Assembly (NCBI GenBank): GCA_021731245.1
Contig: JAKFXT010000006.1
Span: 1 to 38,674, forward strand
Length of the DNA stretch: 38,674 nt
Source: Patescibacteria group bacterium
GTDB lineage: Bacteria > Patescibacteriota > Minisyncoccia > Phycocordibacterales > JAKFXT01
Direction of reading: 5' to 3'
Position 1 is the first letter of the stretch; each line of letters opens with the position of its first letter. Below, piece after piece: positions 16,437 through 25,433 of this stretch. The notes below the pieces were generated by a model. The model saw only the letters and a list, made by a program, of their open reading frames with translations, did not search any database and was not told where the DNA came from. A program made the position numbers and the translations under genes.

Positions 16437-16655
16437 ATGGATACAAACGAAGACGACCTTAACGCGGATTTTAAAAAAGAGAATATAGAAATAACGGCAA
16501 GCCCTAAACTGGGCGCGGATGACACCGATGACGATGCGGTTGGTGAAATTGACCCCGCTCTTGCTGAAAAAGTAGAGGTAGCAGAAAACTTTAGTGACGA
16601 TGAGCTAGACGCAGACAAAATGGACTTTGAGCCAGACGAAAAAAACTATCTCTAA
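16437..16655 (+). CDS. Hypothetical small acidic protein
   Basis: 72-aa Asp/Glu-rich ORF followed by a hairpin terminator. Confidence 0.55.
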   Translation: MDTNEDDLNADFKKENIEITASPKLGADDTDDDAVGEIDPALAEKVEVAENFSDDELDADKMDFEPDEKNYL

Positions 16656-16663
16656 ATCTGCCT

Positions 16664-16702
16664 AATCTAAAAATCTCGCTGTTTAGGCGAGATTTTTAGA
16701 TT
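16664..16702. terminator. Bidirectional terminator
   Basis: AATCTAAAAATCTCGC-tgtttag-GCGAGATTTTTAGATT between convergent genes. Confidence 0.88.
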
Positions 16703-17910
16703 ATTTTAAGAAATCTGTGCTTGCCTATTCTATAAGTTTTGTCTTTTAGAGCTGCTGCTTTGGGCTCTGTTATTTTTTCTCCACCAACAATTTCAATTGC
16801 TCCAGCTAAAATTAATCTCGAAAATTCTGATTTGGATTCAATTACTTTTGCGCGCAAAAAAACATCTGCCAAAAGTTCCTCCTCCTTTGTTTTTTCTACT
16901 GGGACATTTTCCGCCACAATTCCTTCGCTAAATTTTTTAATAAAGTTTTGCTCAACTTCAACTGCAACTTTTTCTCCGTAATACATTGCTGTAATAATTC
17001 TTCCCAATTTCATTTTTACATCTTTTGGATGCACCTTATTTTCTCTTAAAGCTGACATTAGTCCTTCAATTTCACCAAGGGGCATGTTTGTCGCTAATTT
17101 GAAATAAGTTTCAACCAAATCATCTCCAAGCCGCATTGTTTTACCAAACATATTTTCAGCACTGTCGTTTAAATTTATTGTATTCCCCCAACTAGAACTC
17201 ATTTTTCTACCATCTAGCCCCATTAAAAGTTCTAGGGTCATGAGGTTTTGTGGCTTCTGTTTGTAAAAGGCCTGCATGGTTCTTCCTGATAAAAGATTGA
17301 ATCTCTGGTCTGTTCCACCGAGTTCAACGTCTGCTTTTATCGCCACACTGTCATAGCCCTGCATAAGAGGGTAAAGAAGTTCGCGAAGTGAAACTCTTGT
17401 TCCTTTATCAAGGCGGCGTTTAATATTTTCTCTTGCTATAAAATCGGACAAGGCAAACTGATCGGACTGTCCTCCAAGTTCTGCGTAGGTTATTTTTGAA
17501 AGCCATTTTGAATTATAGTGCTGTTCCGCCTTAGAGAGGTCTATAACTTTGCCCATTTGAGAAAAGTAGCCCTTCATATTTTGTTTTACATCACTTTCCC
17601 TAAGCATTGGTCTTTCGCTTTCTTTGTCAGACGAGTCCCCGACAACTCCAGTAAAGTCTCCTATTATTAAAACTATTTTGTGTCCCCAGTCTTGAAGTTT
17701 TTTCATCTTCCAAAGTACGGTTGCACGGCCCAAATGAATGTCTGGACTTGTTGGATCAATACCAAGCTTAATACGCAAGGGCTTTCCGCTTAAAAGAAGC
17801 TTCTTTGTTTCATTTTTATCAATAACTTCACTTACTCCGCGCGTCAAAAACTCATCAACTTCTTTTTCCTCGGGTATAGATGGATTTTTATTTGAAGCAA
17901 AACCAAACAT
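16696..17910 (-). CDS. tyrS: Tyrosyl-tRNA synthetase
   Basis: LGIDPTSPDIHLGRATVLWKMKKLQDWGHKIVLIIGDFTGVVGD, GGTDQRFNLLSGR, GRKMSSSWGN; S4-like C-terminus. Confidence 0.93.
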   Translation of the reverse strand: MFGFASNKNPSIPEEKEVDEFLTRGVSEVIDKNETKKLLLSGKPLRIKLGIDPTSPDIHLGRATVLWKMKKLQDWGHKIVLIIGDFTGVVGDSSDKESERPMLRESDVKQNMKGYFSQMGKVIDLSKAEQHYNSKWLSKITYAELGGQSDQFALSDFIARENIKRRLDKGTRVSLRELLYPLMQGYDSVAIKADVELGGTDQRFNLLSGRTMQAFYKQKPQNLMTLELLMGLDGRKMSSSWGNTINLNDSAENMFGKTMRLGDDLVETYFKLATNMPLGEIEGLMSALRENKVHPKDVKMKLGRIITAMYYGEKVAVEVEQNFIKKFSEGIVAENVPVEKTKEEELLADVFLRAKVIESKSEFSRLILAGAIEIVGGEKITEPKAAALKDKTYRIGKHRFLKII

Positions 17911-17984
17911 TAATTAACTTTATCATGGGGCCTCAATTTATAAAATCTCTTGTTTGAGCGCTGTTTTTTGCTAGGATTAGTGAA

Positions 17985-20522
17985 ATGTATCAACGTGTTG
18001 TTCGAAAAAGTAAAAAAGCTCTCGTTCGCCAGATTTGGTTGAACTTATTTGCCTTAGGTTTTTTGCTGACTGGTCTATTTATAGTTTGGGCGGCAAGATT
18101 GCAATTGCCAGATGTTAATTCTTTTAATAGTCGTCTCGTTTCTCAATCTACTAAATTTTTTGATAGAACCGGAGTAATTCTTCTTTTTAATATTCAAGAG
18201 AACGTCCGCCGAAGTGAAGTCCCTCTTTCAGAAATTTCTCCATATCTACAAAAAGCTACTGTCGCAATTGAGGATGACACTTTCTATCAACACAGTGGCA
18301 TAAGGCCTTTGTCTTTTTTAAGAGCGGTTATAGCAAACGCCACTTCTTTAAGTTTTTCTCAGGGGGGTTCTACCATAACCCAGCAAGTGGTAAAAAATTC
18401 TCTTTTAACTGGAGATAAGAGTTTTTTTGGTGGTCCAATTCGTAAAATGAAAGAGTGGGTTTTGGCAACAAAACTTGAAAAAGTGGTTTCAAAAGATCAA
18501 ATATTAGAAATTTATTTGAATGAAAACCCTTACGGAGGAAACATCTATGGAGCCGAGGAGGCGAGCCAAGCATTCTTTGGCGTTAATGCCGCATCTTTAA
18601 ATTTGGCGCAAGCGGCATATTTGGCCGCCCTTCCTCAAGCGCCAAGCTACTACTCCCCTTATGGAAGCCACAAGGATGAATTAAGTAATAGAAAAAACTT
18701 GGTCTTACAAAGAATGTACGAACAAAAATTAATAACCGAAGCGGAACATGTTGCTGCAGAAAAAGAAGTTGTAGAATTCAGGCCACCACAAAGAACTGGT
18801 ATTATTGCACCTCATTTTGTTTTTTATTTAAGAAGTATTTTGGAAAATAAATACGGCAAACGCGCCTTGGAAGAAGAAGGTTTGAAAATTGTCACTACAA
18901 TTGATGTTCCAATGCAGCAAAAGGCGGAAGAGGTTGTAAAAAAATACGCCCTTTCAAATAAAGAAAAGTTTAACGCAGAAAACGCTGGCCTTGTAGCACT
19001 GGACCCTAAAACTGGGCAAATTTTGGCCATGGTTGGTTCTCGTGATTATTTTGATAAAGAAATAGATGGAAATGTAAACATAGCTCTGGCCAAACGCCAG
19101 CCTGGATCTTCTTTTAAACCTTTTGTTTATGCAACCGCTTTTAAAAAGGGATACACACCGGAAACAATTGTCTTTGATGTGCCTACTGAATTTTCTACTC
19201 GCTGTACCGATGAAGGGCGTCCAATCAATCCAAGTGACCCGCCAACAACTTGTTATAATCCGGAAAATTATGACCAAATATTTAGAGGTCCAGTAAATTT
19301 ACGTAGCGCTCTTGCTCAATCTTTAAATATTCCCGCTGTAAAAGTTTTGTATCTATCTGGAATGAGGGATGTTTTGCAAACAGCGCGCGACGTTGGTATC
19401 AATACTTTTAGTGACCCCGATCGCTACGGCCTTACTTTGGTTTTGGGAGGAGGAGAAGTAACTTTGCTACAGTTAACTGGCGCCTATGGTGCTTTTGCAA
19501 ATGACGGGATAGGAAGTGTTCCCGCTGGAATTTTGCGTGTTGAAAATGGAGAGGGAGAAATTTTAGAATCTTTTGAGGCTCAACAAAACAATGCCCTGCC
19601 GAGCGATGTGGCGCGAACGATTTCTGATATTTTGTCAGACGATGTAGCACGAACCCCACTTTATGGGGCAAGATCCAATCTTTATTTTGCAAACCGTCAG
19701 GTGGCCGCTAAAACTGGTACTACAAACGATTATAGAGACGCTTGGATAGTTGGATACACTCCTTCTCTTGTTGTTGGTTCTTGGGCAGGAAATAACGACA
19801 ATAGACCTATGGAAAAAAAGGTTTCTGGTCAAATTGTCGCTCCAATGTGGCGCGAATTCATGGACTATGCCATTTCTACTTTACCGGACGAAAGATTTTA
19901 TCAGGCCGCTCCTTTAAACACAGAGAGTCTCCCCCCTGTTTTGCGCGGTGTTTGGCAAGGAGGTGAAACTTATCTTGTTGATAAAGACACTGGGGCCATA
20001 GTTGATGAAAATTATCCTAAAGAAAAAACGGTAGAGAAGGCTGTTCCTGGGGTTCACTCTATACTGCGTTGGATAAACAAAAATGATCCGCAAAGTGTTA
20101 CCCCACCAGAAAATCCAACCGAAGATTCCCAGTACTCTCATTGGGAATTTGCCGTTAGAAAGTGGGCTGAGGCAAACGGCTACGGAGGAGAAGGTTCAAA
20201 GCCAACAGGATCGGTCTCGGCGACTCCCTTAAAAGAAGTTTCTTTTACTTTGAGTGGGTATAACGAAAATACTGAGCACAACTTTTCAGCGCCAGTATCT
20301 TTTACCGTTGTTTCTAATGGCTCCTCGCCCATTTCAAAGGTTGAAGTTTTCTTAAATAATAAATTAGTTGGTTCCTATAACAACAGCCCTTTTTACGTAT
20401 CTTTTAACGCAAGAGATGTAACGGGCATAATTCAAGCAAATAACACTCTAAAAGTAATCGGTTACAGCCCGCCTTTTCTTAAGGTTGAAAAGGATTTTTC
20501 TTTAAAATATAAGTTAAATTAG
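17985..20522 (+). CDS. Class A penicillin-binding protein (transglycosylase/transpeptidase, PBP1A-like)
   Basis: GT51 EDDTFYQHSGI...GGSTITQQVVKN; transpeptidase QPGSSFKPFVYATAF, AQSLNIPAV, KTGTTNDYRDAWIVGYTP; C-terminal Ig-like segment. Confidence 0.96.
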   Translation: MYQRVVRKSKKALVRQIWLNLFALGFLLTGLFIVWAARLQLPDVNSFNSRLVSQSTKFFDRTGVILLFNIQENVRRSEVPLSEISPYLQKATVAIEDDTFYQHSGIRPLSFLRAVIANATSLSFSQGGSTITQQVVKNSLLTGDKSFFGGPIRKMKEWVLATKLEKVVSKDQILEIYLNENPYGGNIYGAEEASQAFFGVNAASLNLAQAAYLAALPQAPSYYSPYGSHKDELSNRKNLVLQRMYEQKLITEAEHVAAEKEVVEFRPPQRTGIIAPHFVFYLRSILENKYGKRALEEEGLKIVTTIDVPMQQKAEEVVKKYALSNKEKFNAENAGLVALDPKTGQILAMVGSRDYFDKEIDGNVNIALAKRQPGSSFKPFVYATAFKKGYTPETIVFDVPTEFSTRCTDEGRPINPSDPPTTCYNPENYDQIFRGPVNLRSALAQSLNIPAVKVLYLSGMRDVLQTARDVGINTFSDPDRYGLTLVLGGGEVTLLQLTGAYGAFANDGIGSVPAGILRVENGEGEILESFEAQQNNALPSDVARTISDILSDDVARTPLYGARSNLYFANRQVAAKTGTTNDYRDAWIVGYTPSLVVGSWAGNNDNRPMEKKVSGQIVAPMWREFMDYAISTLPDERFYQAAPLNTESLPPVLRGVWQGGETYLVDKDTGAIVDENYPKEKTVEKAVPGVHSILRWINKNDPQSVTPPENPTEDSQYSHWEFAVRKWAEANGYGGEGSKPTGSVSATPLKEVSFTLSGYNENTEHNFSAPVSFTVVSNGSSPISKVEVFLNNKLVGSYNNSPFYVSFNARDVTGIIQANNTLKVIGYSPPFLKVEKDFSLKYKLN

Positions 20523-20526
20523 TTTT

Positions 20527-20781
20527 TTATTTAAAATCACCAATTGACGCTTTTGGAAATCGTTCTTTAATCATTTCTATTATCTTTTTTTGATTAACCA
20601 AAACGTCTCTTTTTGTATAAATATCAGTTTTAATAAAAATTGTTTTGCCTTGAAAAGATATTTTTATTTTAACTTTCTTTTTTTTGAGATCTAAAATAAA
20701 ACTTTCTATAATTCCTTCAATTACGTTTTCTGGCGGTATTGGTACTTTAAAATTTTTTAATATATCCCTGATTGATTTCAT
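20527..20781 (-). CDS. Hypothetical protein next to dnaN; possibly DUF721/DciA-like
   Basis: 84-aa ORF starting 1 nt after the dnaN stop on the same strand; position near dnaN/dnaA and basic short fold suggest DciA-like; weak. Confidence 0.45.
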   Translation of the reverse strand: MKSIRDILKNFKVPIPPENVIEGIIESFILDLKKKKVKIKISFQGKTIFIKTDIYTKRDVLVNQKKIIEMIKERFPKASIGDFK

Positions 20782-20782
20782 A

Positions 20783-21883
20783 TTAACGATTCATGGGCAT
20801 AACTAAATATCTAAAGTAACTACTTTTTCCACCCTCAATTAAAAGTGGGCGATGAGGACCTCCAAAAGTCAGGGTTATTGAGTCATCAAGAAATCCTCCG
20901 AAAGATTCTTTTATATATTGTTGATTAAAACTAACAGAAACATCTTCTCCCTCCCCTTTTATTTTTAACTTGTATTCCCCTTCTCCGACATCAGTATTTT
21001 TAGAGGAAAGAACAAGAAGCCCCTCTTTTGTTTTTGTAGTTAGGGTTACTTGATTAAATTTATCAAAAACAACAGTTATCGCCTTTAGCCCATCAAAAAG
21101 ATCTTGTTTTAAACAGTGGACAACCATTTCCCCTTTTTTGGGAATTATTTGTTTGTAATCAGGAAAGGCCCCATCCACAATTCTAGAAGTAAAGTAAATT
21201 GTCGGTGTGTTTATGCTAATTTGATTTTTACTAAAAAAAAGATCCGCTTCTTCATTGACTCCATCGAAAACCCTTATAAGCTCTAGGCAGTTTTTTTGGG
21301 GAATGAGCATTGAAGGAAAATTGCTTATTTGTTTTGAAATAATTCTTTTTTCTGCTAAGCGAAAAGAGTCTGTCGCAACAAAAACTAGTTCTTGATTTTC
21401 TGGATAAATATAAACACTTCCTAGTTCTGGTTTAATACTAGAAAGGGAGGCACTAAAAATAACGCTTTTTAGGCCTAAAATAAAATCTTTTATTTTAAAA
21501 TTAAAACCTTCCCCCTCTTCCCCCCTTGGAATAAGAGGAAAGTCTTGTGGGGATTGAGTTTTTAGTTGAACTTCAGAAAATTCATTTTTTATAACTAAAA
21601 ATCCATCTTTCTCCTCTAAAGAAATGATTTTACCTCCTTGAAAATTATTTATTGTTTGAGAAAAAATATTAGAAGGAATGGCTACAATCCCCTCTTTATT
21701 AACTTTCGCTGGAATTGAAACTTCAACTCCAATTTCTAAGTTTGTAGCTTTGTTTGTAAGAGTTTTATCTTTAGCTACTAAAAGTATACAAGAAAGGATC
21801 GGCAAACTTGCATTTTTGTTTGTTATTTTTTCAACCTTATTAACAAACTCACTTAATTTATCTCTCTGACATTCTATATACAT
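20783..21883 (-). CDS. dnaN: DNA polymerase III beta subunit (sliding clamp)
   Basis: 366 aa; LPILSCILLVAKDKTLTLKATNLEIG-like region, FVATDSFRLAEKRI, DGAFPDYKQIIPK, C-terminal RYLVMPMNR. Confidence 0.95.
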   Translation of the reverse strand: MYIECQRDKLSEFVNKVEKITNKNASLPILSCILLVAKDKTLTNKATNLEIGVEVSIPAKVNKEGIVAIPSNIFSQTINNFQGGKIISLEEKDGFLVIKNEFSEVQLKTQSPQDFPLIPRGEEGEGFNFKIKDFILGLKSVIFSASLSSIKPELGSVYIYPENQELVFVATDSFRLAEKRIISKQISNFPSMLIPQKNCLELIRVFDGVNEEADLFFSKNQISINTPTIYFTSRIVDGAFPDYKQIIPKKGEMVVHCLKQDLFDGLKAITVVFDKFNQVTLTTKTKEGLLVLSSKNTDVGEGEYKLKIKGEGEDVSVSFNQQYIKESFGGFLDDSITLTFGGPHRPLLIEGGKSSYFRYLVMPMNR

Positions 21884-22092
21884 ATTAGTATTATAGCGCT
21901 GTGGATTAGTTAATAACTCTAAATAATCTTTATTTATAAACCTTAAATTCCTTTTTACTTACTAACAACCTCTTCATTAATAATTCATTTTTAAAAGGCT
22001 TCATTTTTAGAGATTTTTATTGTTGATAAGTAAGGTTGTTTTCCTAAGGTTGTTGTTTTCTTACGCATGATTTTTCCACTGTCTTTTCCCCA
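21884..22092. promoter_or_regulatory. dnaN-dnaA intergenic region with DnaA-box-like site and repeats; possible oriC component
   Basis: TGTGGATTA at 21900-21908; direct repeats TAAGGTTGTT at 22031 and 22045; inverted copy TAACAACCT at 21963-21971; AT-rich. Confidence 0.4.
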
Positions 22093-23436
22093 CTAATTTA
22101 ACATCGTTCTAATATAGTCAATTTCCTCTACTAGAGTTGTGTCTGTTTTTAACTCATTCTTAATTTTTTCGCAAGAGTGTATTACAGTTGTGTGATCCCT
22201 CCCCCCCAACTTCTCTCCTATTGTTGGATAAGAAACCTTAAAGTCCTCTCTTAGAATATACATGATAATTTGTCTTGGTTTGACCACCTCCTTTCGACGA
22301 GTTTTCTCATAAATACTATTTTCTGGGACGTCATAAAAATCAGCTATAGTTTTTATTATTTCTTTAACAGAAAAAGTCCTTCTTGGCTTACTGGTTTCCC
22401 TTATAATATTTTTTATTTCCGTTATGGAGATAATCTTATTCTTTAATTGCATATGATAAGTAATAGTGTTCAAAGCCCCCTCCAGTTCACGAATGCTATT
22501 ATCAGAACCCGCCAAATACTCAATTATTTCAGGCGAAAGAGAGGTGTTTTGAGAGTTGCACTTCTTTTGAATTATGGCGACACGAGCGTCATAGTCTGGT
22601 GCCTGAATGTCCACCATCATTCCTGCCCCAAAGCGGGTGCGTATACGGTCTTCTAGATTAGGTATTTGGTTTATATGTTTATCAGAAGAAAAAATTATTT
22701 GCTTATTGTTGTCGTAGAGAGTGTTAAATAGGTGGAAAAGTTCATCTTGGGTTTTTTCTTTATTAGATAAGAACTGAACATCGTCCATTATAAGAAGGTC
22801 GTATTTTCTATACTTTTCTTTAAAAAGACTTATTTTGTTTTCTTGCATGGCATTCACTAGTCCCAGATAATAATTTTCTGAGGTGATGTAATAGACCTTC
22901 ATGCTAGGAGACATTGTTTTAATGTAGTTTCCCACAGCCTGAATCAAGTGGGTTTTTCCATAACCAGTGTTTCCATATATAAAAAGTGGGTTATAAGCAA
23001 TGCCCGGCTTTTTAATTACAGCTTGAACCGCGGCGTGAGCCAGGTCATTGAAAGAGCCAACGACAAAAGAGTCAAAGGTGTAACGAGGATTAAGATTGTC
23101 TTCTTTGTTCACATAAAAATCCGCAAGAGGCATCTCTGTTGTGGGGTTGTTATTGATTTTTCTTGTAGCCACTTCTTGTTTTGGAGGGTCTTTGCTTACA
23201 ATATATTCAATATTTCTTACTTGCTCTGCCCCTTCACGAAGTTTTTTGAGAATAGATTTGTGGTATTTGTTTATTAGCCACTCTTTTACGAATTGATTTG
23301 GCACAGAAAGAAAAACAACCCCATCCTCTACTCTTACGATGCCGGTATCTTTAAACCAAGTGCTAAATGTAGCTTCGGAAACATTTGTTTCAATGTCTCC
23401 CAAAACAGTATTCCAAAGCTCTTTAGTATCAAACAT
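22093..23436 (-). CDS. dnaA: Chromosomal replication initiator DnaA
   Basis: NPLFIYGNTGYGKTHLIQAVGNYI, LLIMDDVQFLSNKEKTQDELFHLFN, domain IV GGRDHTTVIHSCEKI. Confidence 0.97.
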   Translation of the reverse strand: MFDTKELWNTVLGDIETNVSEATFSTWFKDTGIVRVEDGVVFLSVPNQFVKEWLINKYHKSILKKLREGAEQVRNIEYIVSKDPPKQEVATRKINNNPTTEMPLADFYVNKEDNLNPRYTFDSFVVGSFNDLAHAAVQAVIKKPGIAYNPLFIYGNTGYGKTHLIQAVGNYIKTMSPSMKVYYITSENYYLGLVNAMQENKISLFKEKYRKYDLLIMDDVQFLSNKEKTQDELFHLFNTLYDNNKQIIFSSDKHINQIPNLEDRIRTRFGAGMMVDIQAPDYDARVAIIQKKCNSQNTSLSPEIIEYLAGSDNSIRELEGALNTITYHMQLKNKIISITEIKNIIRETSKPRRTFSVKEIIKTIADFYDVPENSIYEKTRRKEVVKPRQIIMYILREDFKVSYPTIGEKLGGRDHTTVIHSCEKIKNELKTDTTLVEEIDYIRTMLN

Positions 23437-23564
23437 AATTAGTTAAAATAATATTCATTATACAAAGGAGAAATAAATGCAACACTTACCTCGAGGACCA
23501 ATTTGTGGTGATAAAAAGGGGAAAAAGAGTGAATAGTGGGGTATTGCTTTTTTTATAAAAAACA

Positions 23565-23593
23565 TTGCCTAAGTTAGAAAATAAGATTATAAT
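23565..23593 (+). promoter_or_regulatory. rpmH promoter
   Basis: TTGCCT-N17-TATAAT, with TATAAT ending 7 nt before the rpmH ATG. Confidence 0.7.
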
Positions 23594-23600
23594 CACGCAC

Positions 23601-23735
23601 ATGTCTAGAACGTATCAACCAAAAAAGAAAAAAAGAGCAAAGAAGCACGGCTTCCTAATGAGAGCGAAAACTCCAGGGGGTCGCAAGGCGGTTTCCCGTC
23701 GCCGTAGAGTTGGACGCAAGCGTCTAAGTGTTTAG
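23601..23735 (+). CDS. rpmH: 50S ribosomal protein bL34
   Basis: [44 protein letters not shown], 44 aa; below the ORF-track size cutoff. Confidence 0.96.
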   Translation: MSRTYQPKKKKRAKKHGFLMRAKTPGGRKAVSRRRRVGRKRLSV

Positions 23736-23759
23736 TTTTTAATATAAAAGACAGGTTTT

Positions 23760-24110
23760 ATGTTTCCTAAAAAACAAAGAATCTCCAGGAAGGAGTTTGT
23801 TTCTGTATATAAAAAAAGTCGCTCCTTTAATTTCCCTCCACTTAGTTTTAAAGTGTCCTTAATTCCTAAAGGACAGAAGTTTTCTGTTGTTTTACCAGGG
23901 AGCTGGCAAAAAAAGAAGTCTCTTAGAAATAAAATAAAAAGAAGGATTATTGATATTTTGAAAAAAAGCAAAGACTCTTTTCCTGAAAACCTGGCTGTTA
24001 TTTGTTTTGTTAAAAAAGAAGCAAGTCTTCTCCCCCACAAAGAACTTTCTTTAAAAATAAACACTTGTGTTGAAGTAATAAAAAACTCTTTTCCAAGAGG
24101 CGATAAATAA
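23760..24110 (+). CDS. rnpA: Ribonuclease P protein component
   Basis: Small basic protein between rpmH and yidC; RNKIKRRIIDILKK matches the RNR-type signature region. Confidence 0.85.
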   Translation: MFPKKQRISRKEFVSVYKKSRSFNFPPLSFKVSLIPKGQKFSVVLPGSWQKKKSLRNKIKRRIIDILKKSKDSFPENLAVICFVKKEASLLPHKELSLKINTCVEVIKNSFPRGDK

Positions 24111-24124
24111 GCTAGAATGGCCAA

Positions 24125-24847
24125 ATGAACGATGGAATATTTTTCAGCTTATTTTATCAGCCGATTTACAATCTTAACGTTTTTTTGATTGATGTTTTGC
24201 CAGGGGGGAATGTTGCTTTGGCTGTAATTTTGACTACCGTTTTGGTTAAACTCCTCCTTTTTCCTTTAACTAAAAAAGCTCTTTTAACTCAAATAAAAAT
24301 GAGGGAAATAGAGCCTAAAATGGAGGAAATTAAGAAAAAATATAAGGACGATCGCCAAGCCCTAGGGAAAGCAACCTTAGATTTATACAAAGAAGCCAAG
24401 GTCAATCCTTTTGCTAGTATTCTTGTTTTGATAATTCAAATACCAGTCGTCATTGCTCTTTACTGGATATTTTATAAAGGAGGGTTACCAGATATAAAAC
24501 CAGAAGCACTCTATGGATTCATTGGTTTTCCAGATTTGGTTACTATGAAACTCTTTATTTTTGATATGGCAGAAAAAAGTTGGATTTTAGCCGTTTCAGC
24601 GGGGGTTACTCAATACATACAAGCCACACTTTCTTTCCCTCCCCTTCCTCCTAAAAAAGAAGGAGAAGAAAAGTCTTTTAAGGATGATTTTGCAAGAAAC
24701 ATGCAATTTCAAATGAAATATTTCTTTCCTATACTGATTGTAATTATTAGTCACAGCCTGTCTTCAGCTGTAGCCCTTTACTTTGTGGTCAGTAATATTT
24801 TCACTATAGGTCAAGAGCTTGCCCTGAAGCGACACCGTAAGGTATAA
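24125..24847 (+). CDS. yidC: Membrane protein insertase YidC/Oxa1 family
   Basis: VALAVILTTVLVKLLLFPLTKKALLTQIKMREIEPKMEEIKKKYKDD; position after rnpA. Confidence 0.94.
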   Translation: MNDGIFFSLFYQPIYNLNVFLIDVLPGGNVALAVILTTVLVKLLLFPLTKKALLTQIKMREIEPKMEEIKKKYKDDRQALGKATLDLYKEAKVNPFASILVLIIQIPVVIALYWIFYKGGLPDIKPEALYGFIGFPDLVTMKLFIFDMAEKSWILAVSAGVTQYIQATLSFPPLPPKKEGEEKSFKDDFARNMQFQMKYFFPILIVIISHSLSSAVALYFVVSNIFTIGQELALKRHRKV

Positions 24848-24857
24848 GATAAACATT

Positions 24858-25340
24858 ATGAGTAACGAAGACCTAAAAAAAGAATTAGAAAATATATTAA
24901 AGGGATTAGGCCTTACTTACTCTGACATTTCTATTGAAAATGACGCAGAAAGAACACTGTTGTCGGTTGAATCATCGGATAGCGCAATTTTAATTGGAGG
25001 TTCTGGAGAAACCCTCGCTGCCCTAAACCACATTTTGCGCAAAATGATTGAAAAAAAGAATGGGGCTGATATGTCCGTCACAGTTGATGTTAATGGCTAC
25101 AGAAAAAAAGCAGAAGAAAAAGTGAAGGGAATAGCCTCGATGCTCGGAAACAGAGCTTTGATGTTTAAAAGTAGCGTAGAAATGGAACCGATGTCATCCT
25201 ATGAACGTCGCGTGGTGCACTCCTTTTTTCAAAATCACCCCAATATAGAAACCCATTCGGAGGGCTTTGGTAAATTCAGAAGAGTGGTACTTAAATACGT
25301 TGAAGAGAAAACAAAAAAACCAGAAGAACTTGTTGTTTAG
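24858..25340 (+). CDS. jag: Jag/KhpB-type KH-R3H RNA-binding protein
   Basis: ILIGGSGETLAALNHILRKM; R3H-like PMSSYERRVVHSFFQNHPNIETHSEGFGKFRRVVLKY; position after yidC. Confidence 0.9.
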   Translation: MSNEDLKKELENILKGLGLTYSDISIENDAERTLLSVESSDSAILIGGSGETLAALNHILRKMIEKKNGADMSVTVDVNGYRKKAEEKVKGIASMLGNRALMFKSSVEMEPMSSYERRVVHSFFQNHPNIETHSEGFGKFRRVVLKYVEEKTKKPEELVV

Positions 25341-25394
25341 GTTTTTATAAAATTATACCCAAAGGTATGAGCGTCCCCTCACGCCAAGGGCATA

Positions 25395-25433
25395 AGTGTT
25401 CGCTCTGCTCCCTTACCTTTCCAAGCGAACACT
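25395..25433 (-). terminator. Inverted repeat at the end of the T4SS-like gene block
   Basis: AGTGTTCGCT ... AGCGAACACT (10-bp perfect stem) spanning the stop codon of 25413-26645; no clear T-tract. Confidence 0.45.

Noticed and set aside
23732-24124. 130-aa minus-strand ORF opposite rnpA
   Set aside because: Antisense to rnpA, whose identity is supported by its motif and the rpmH-rnpA-yidC order.
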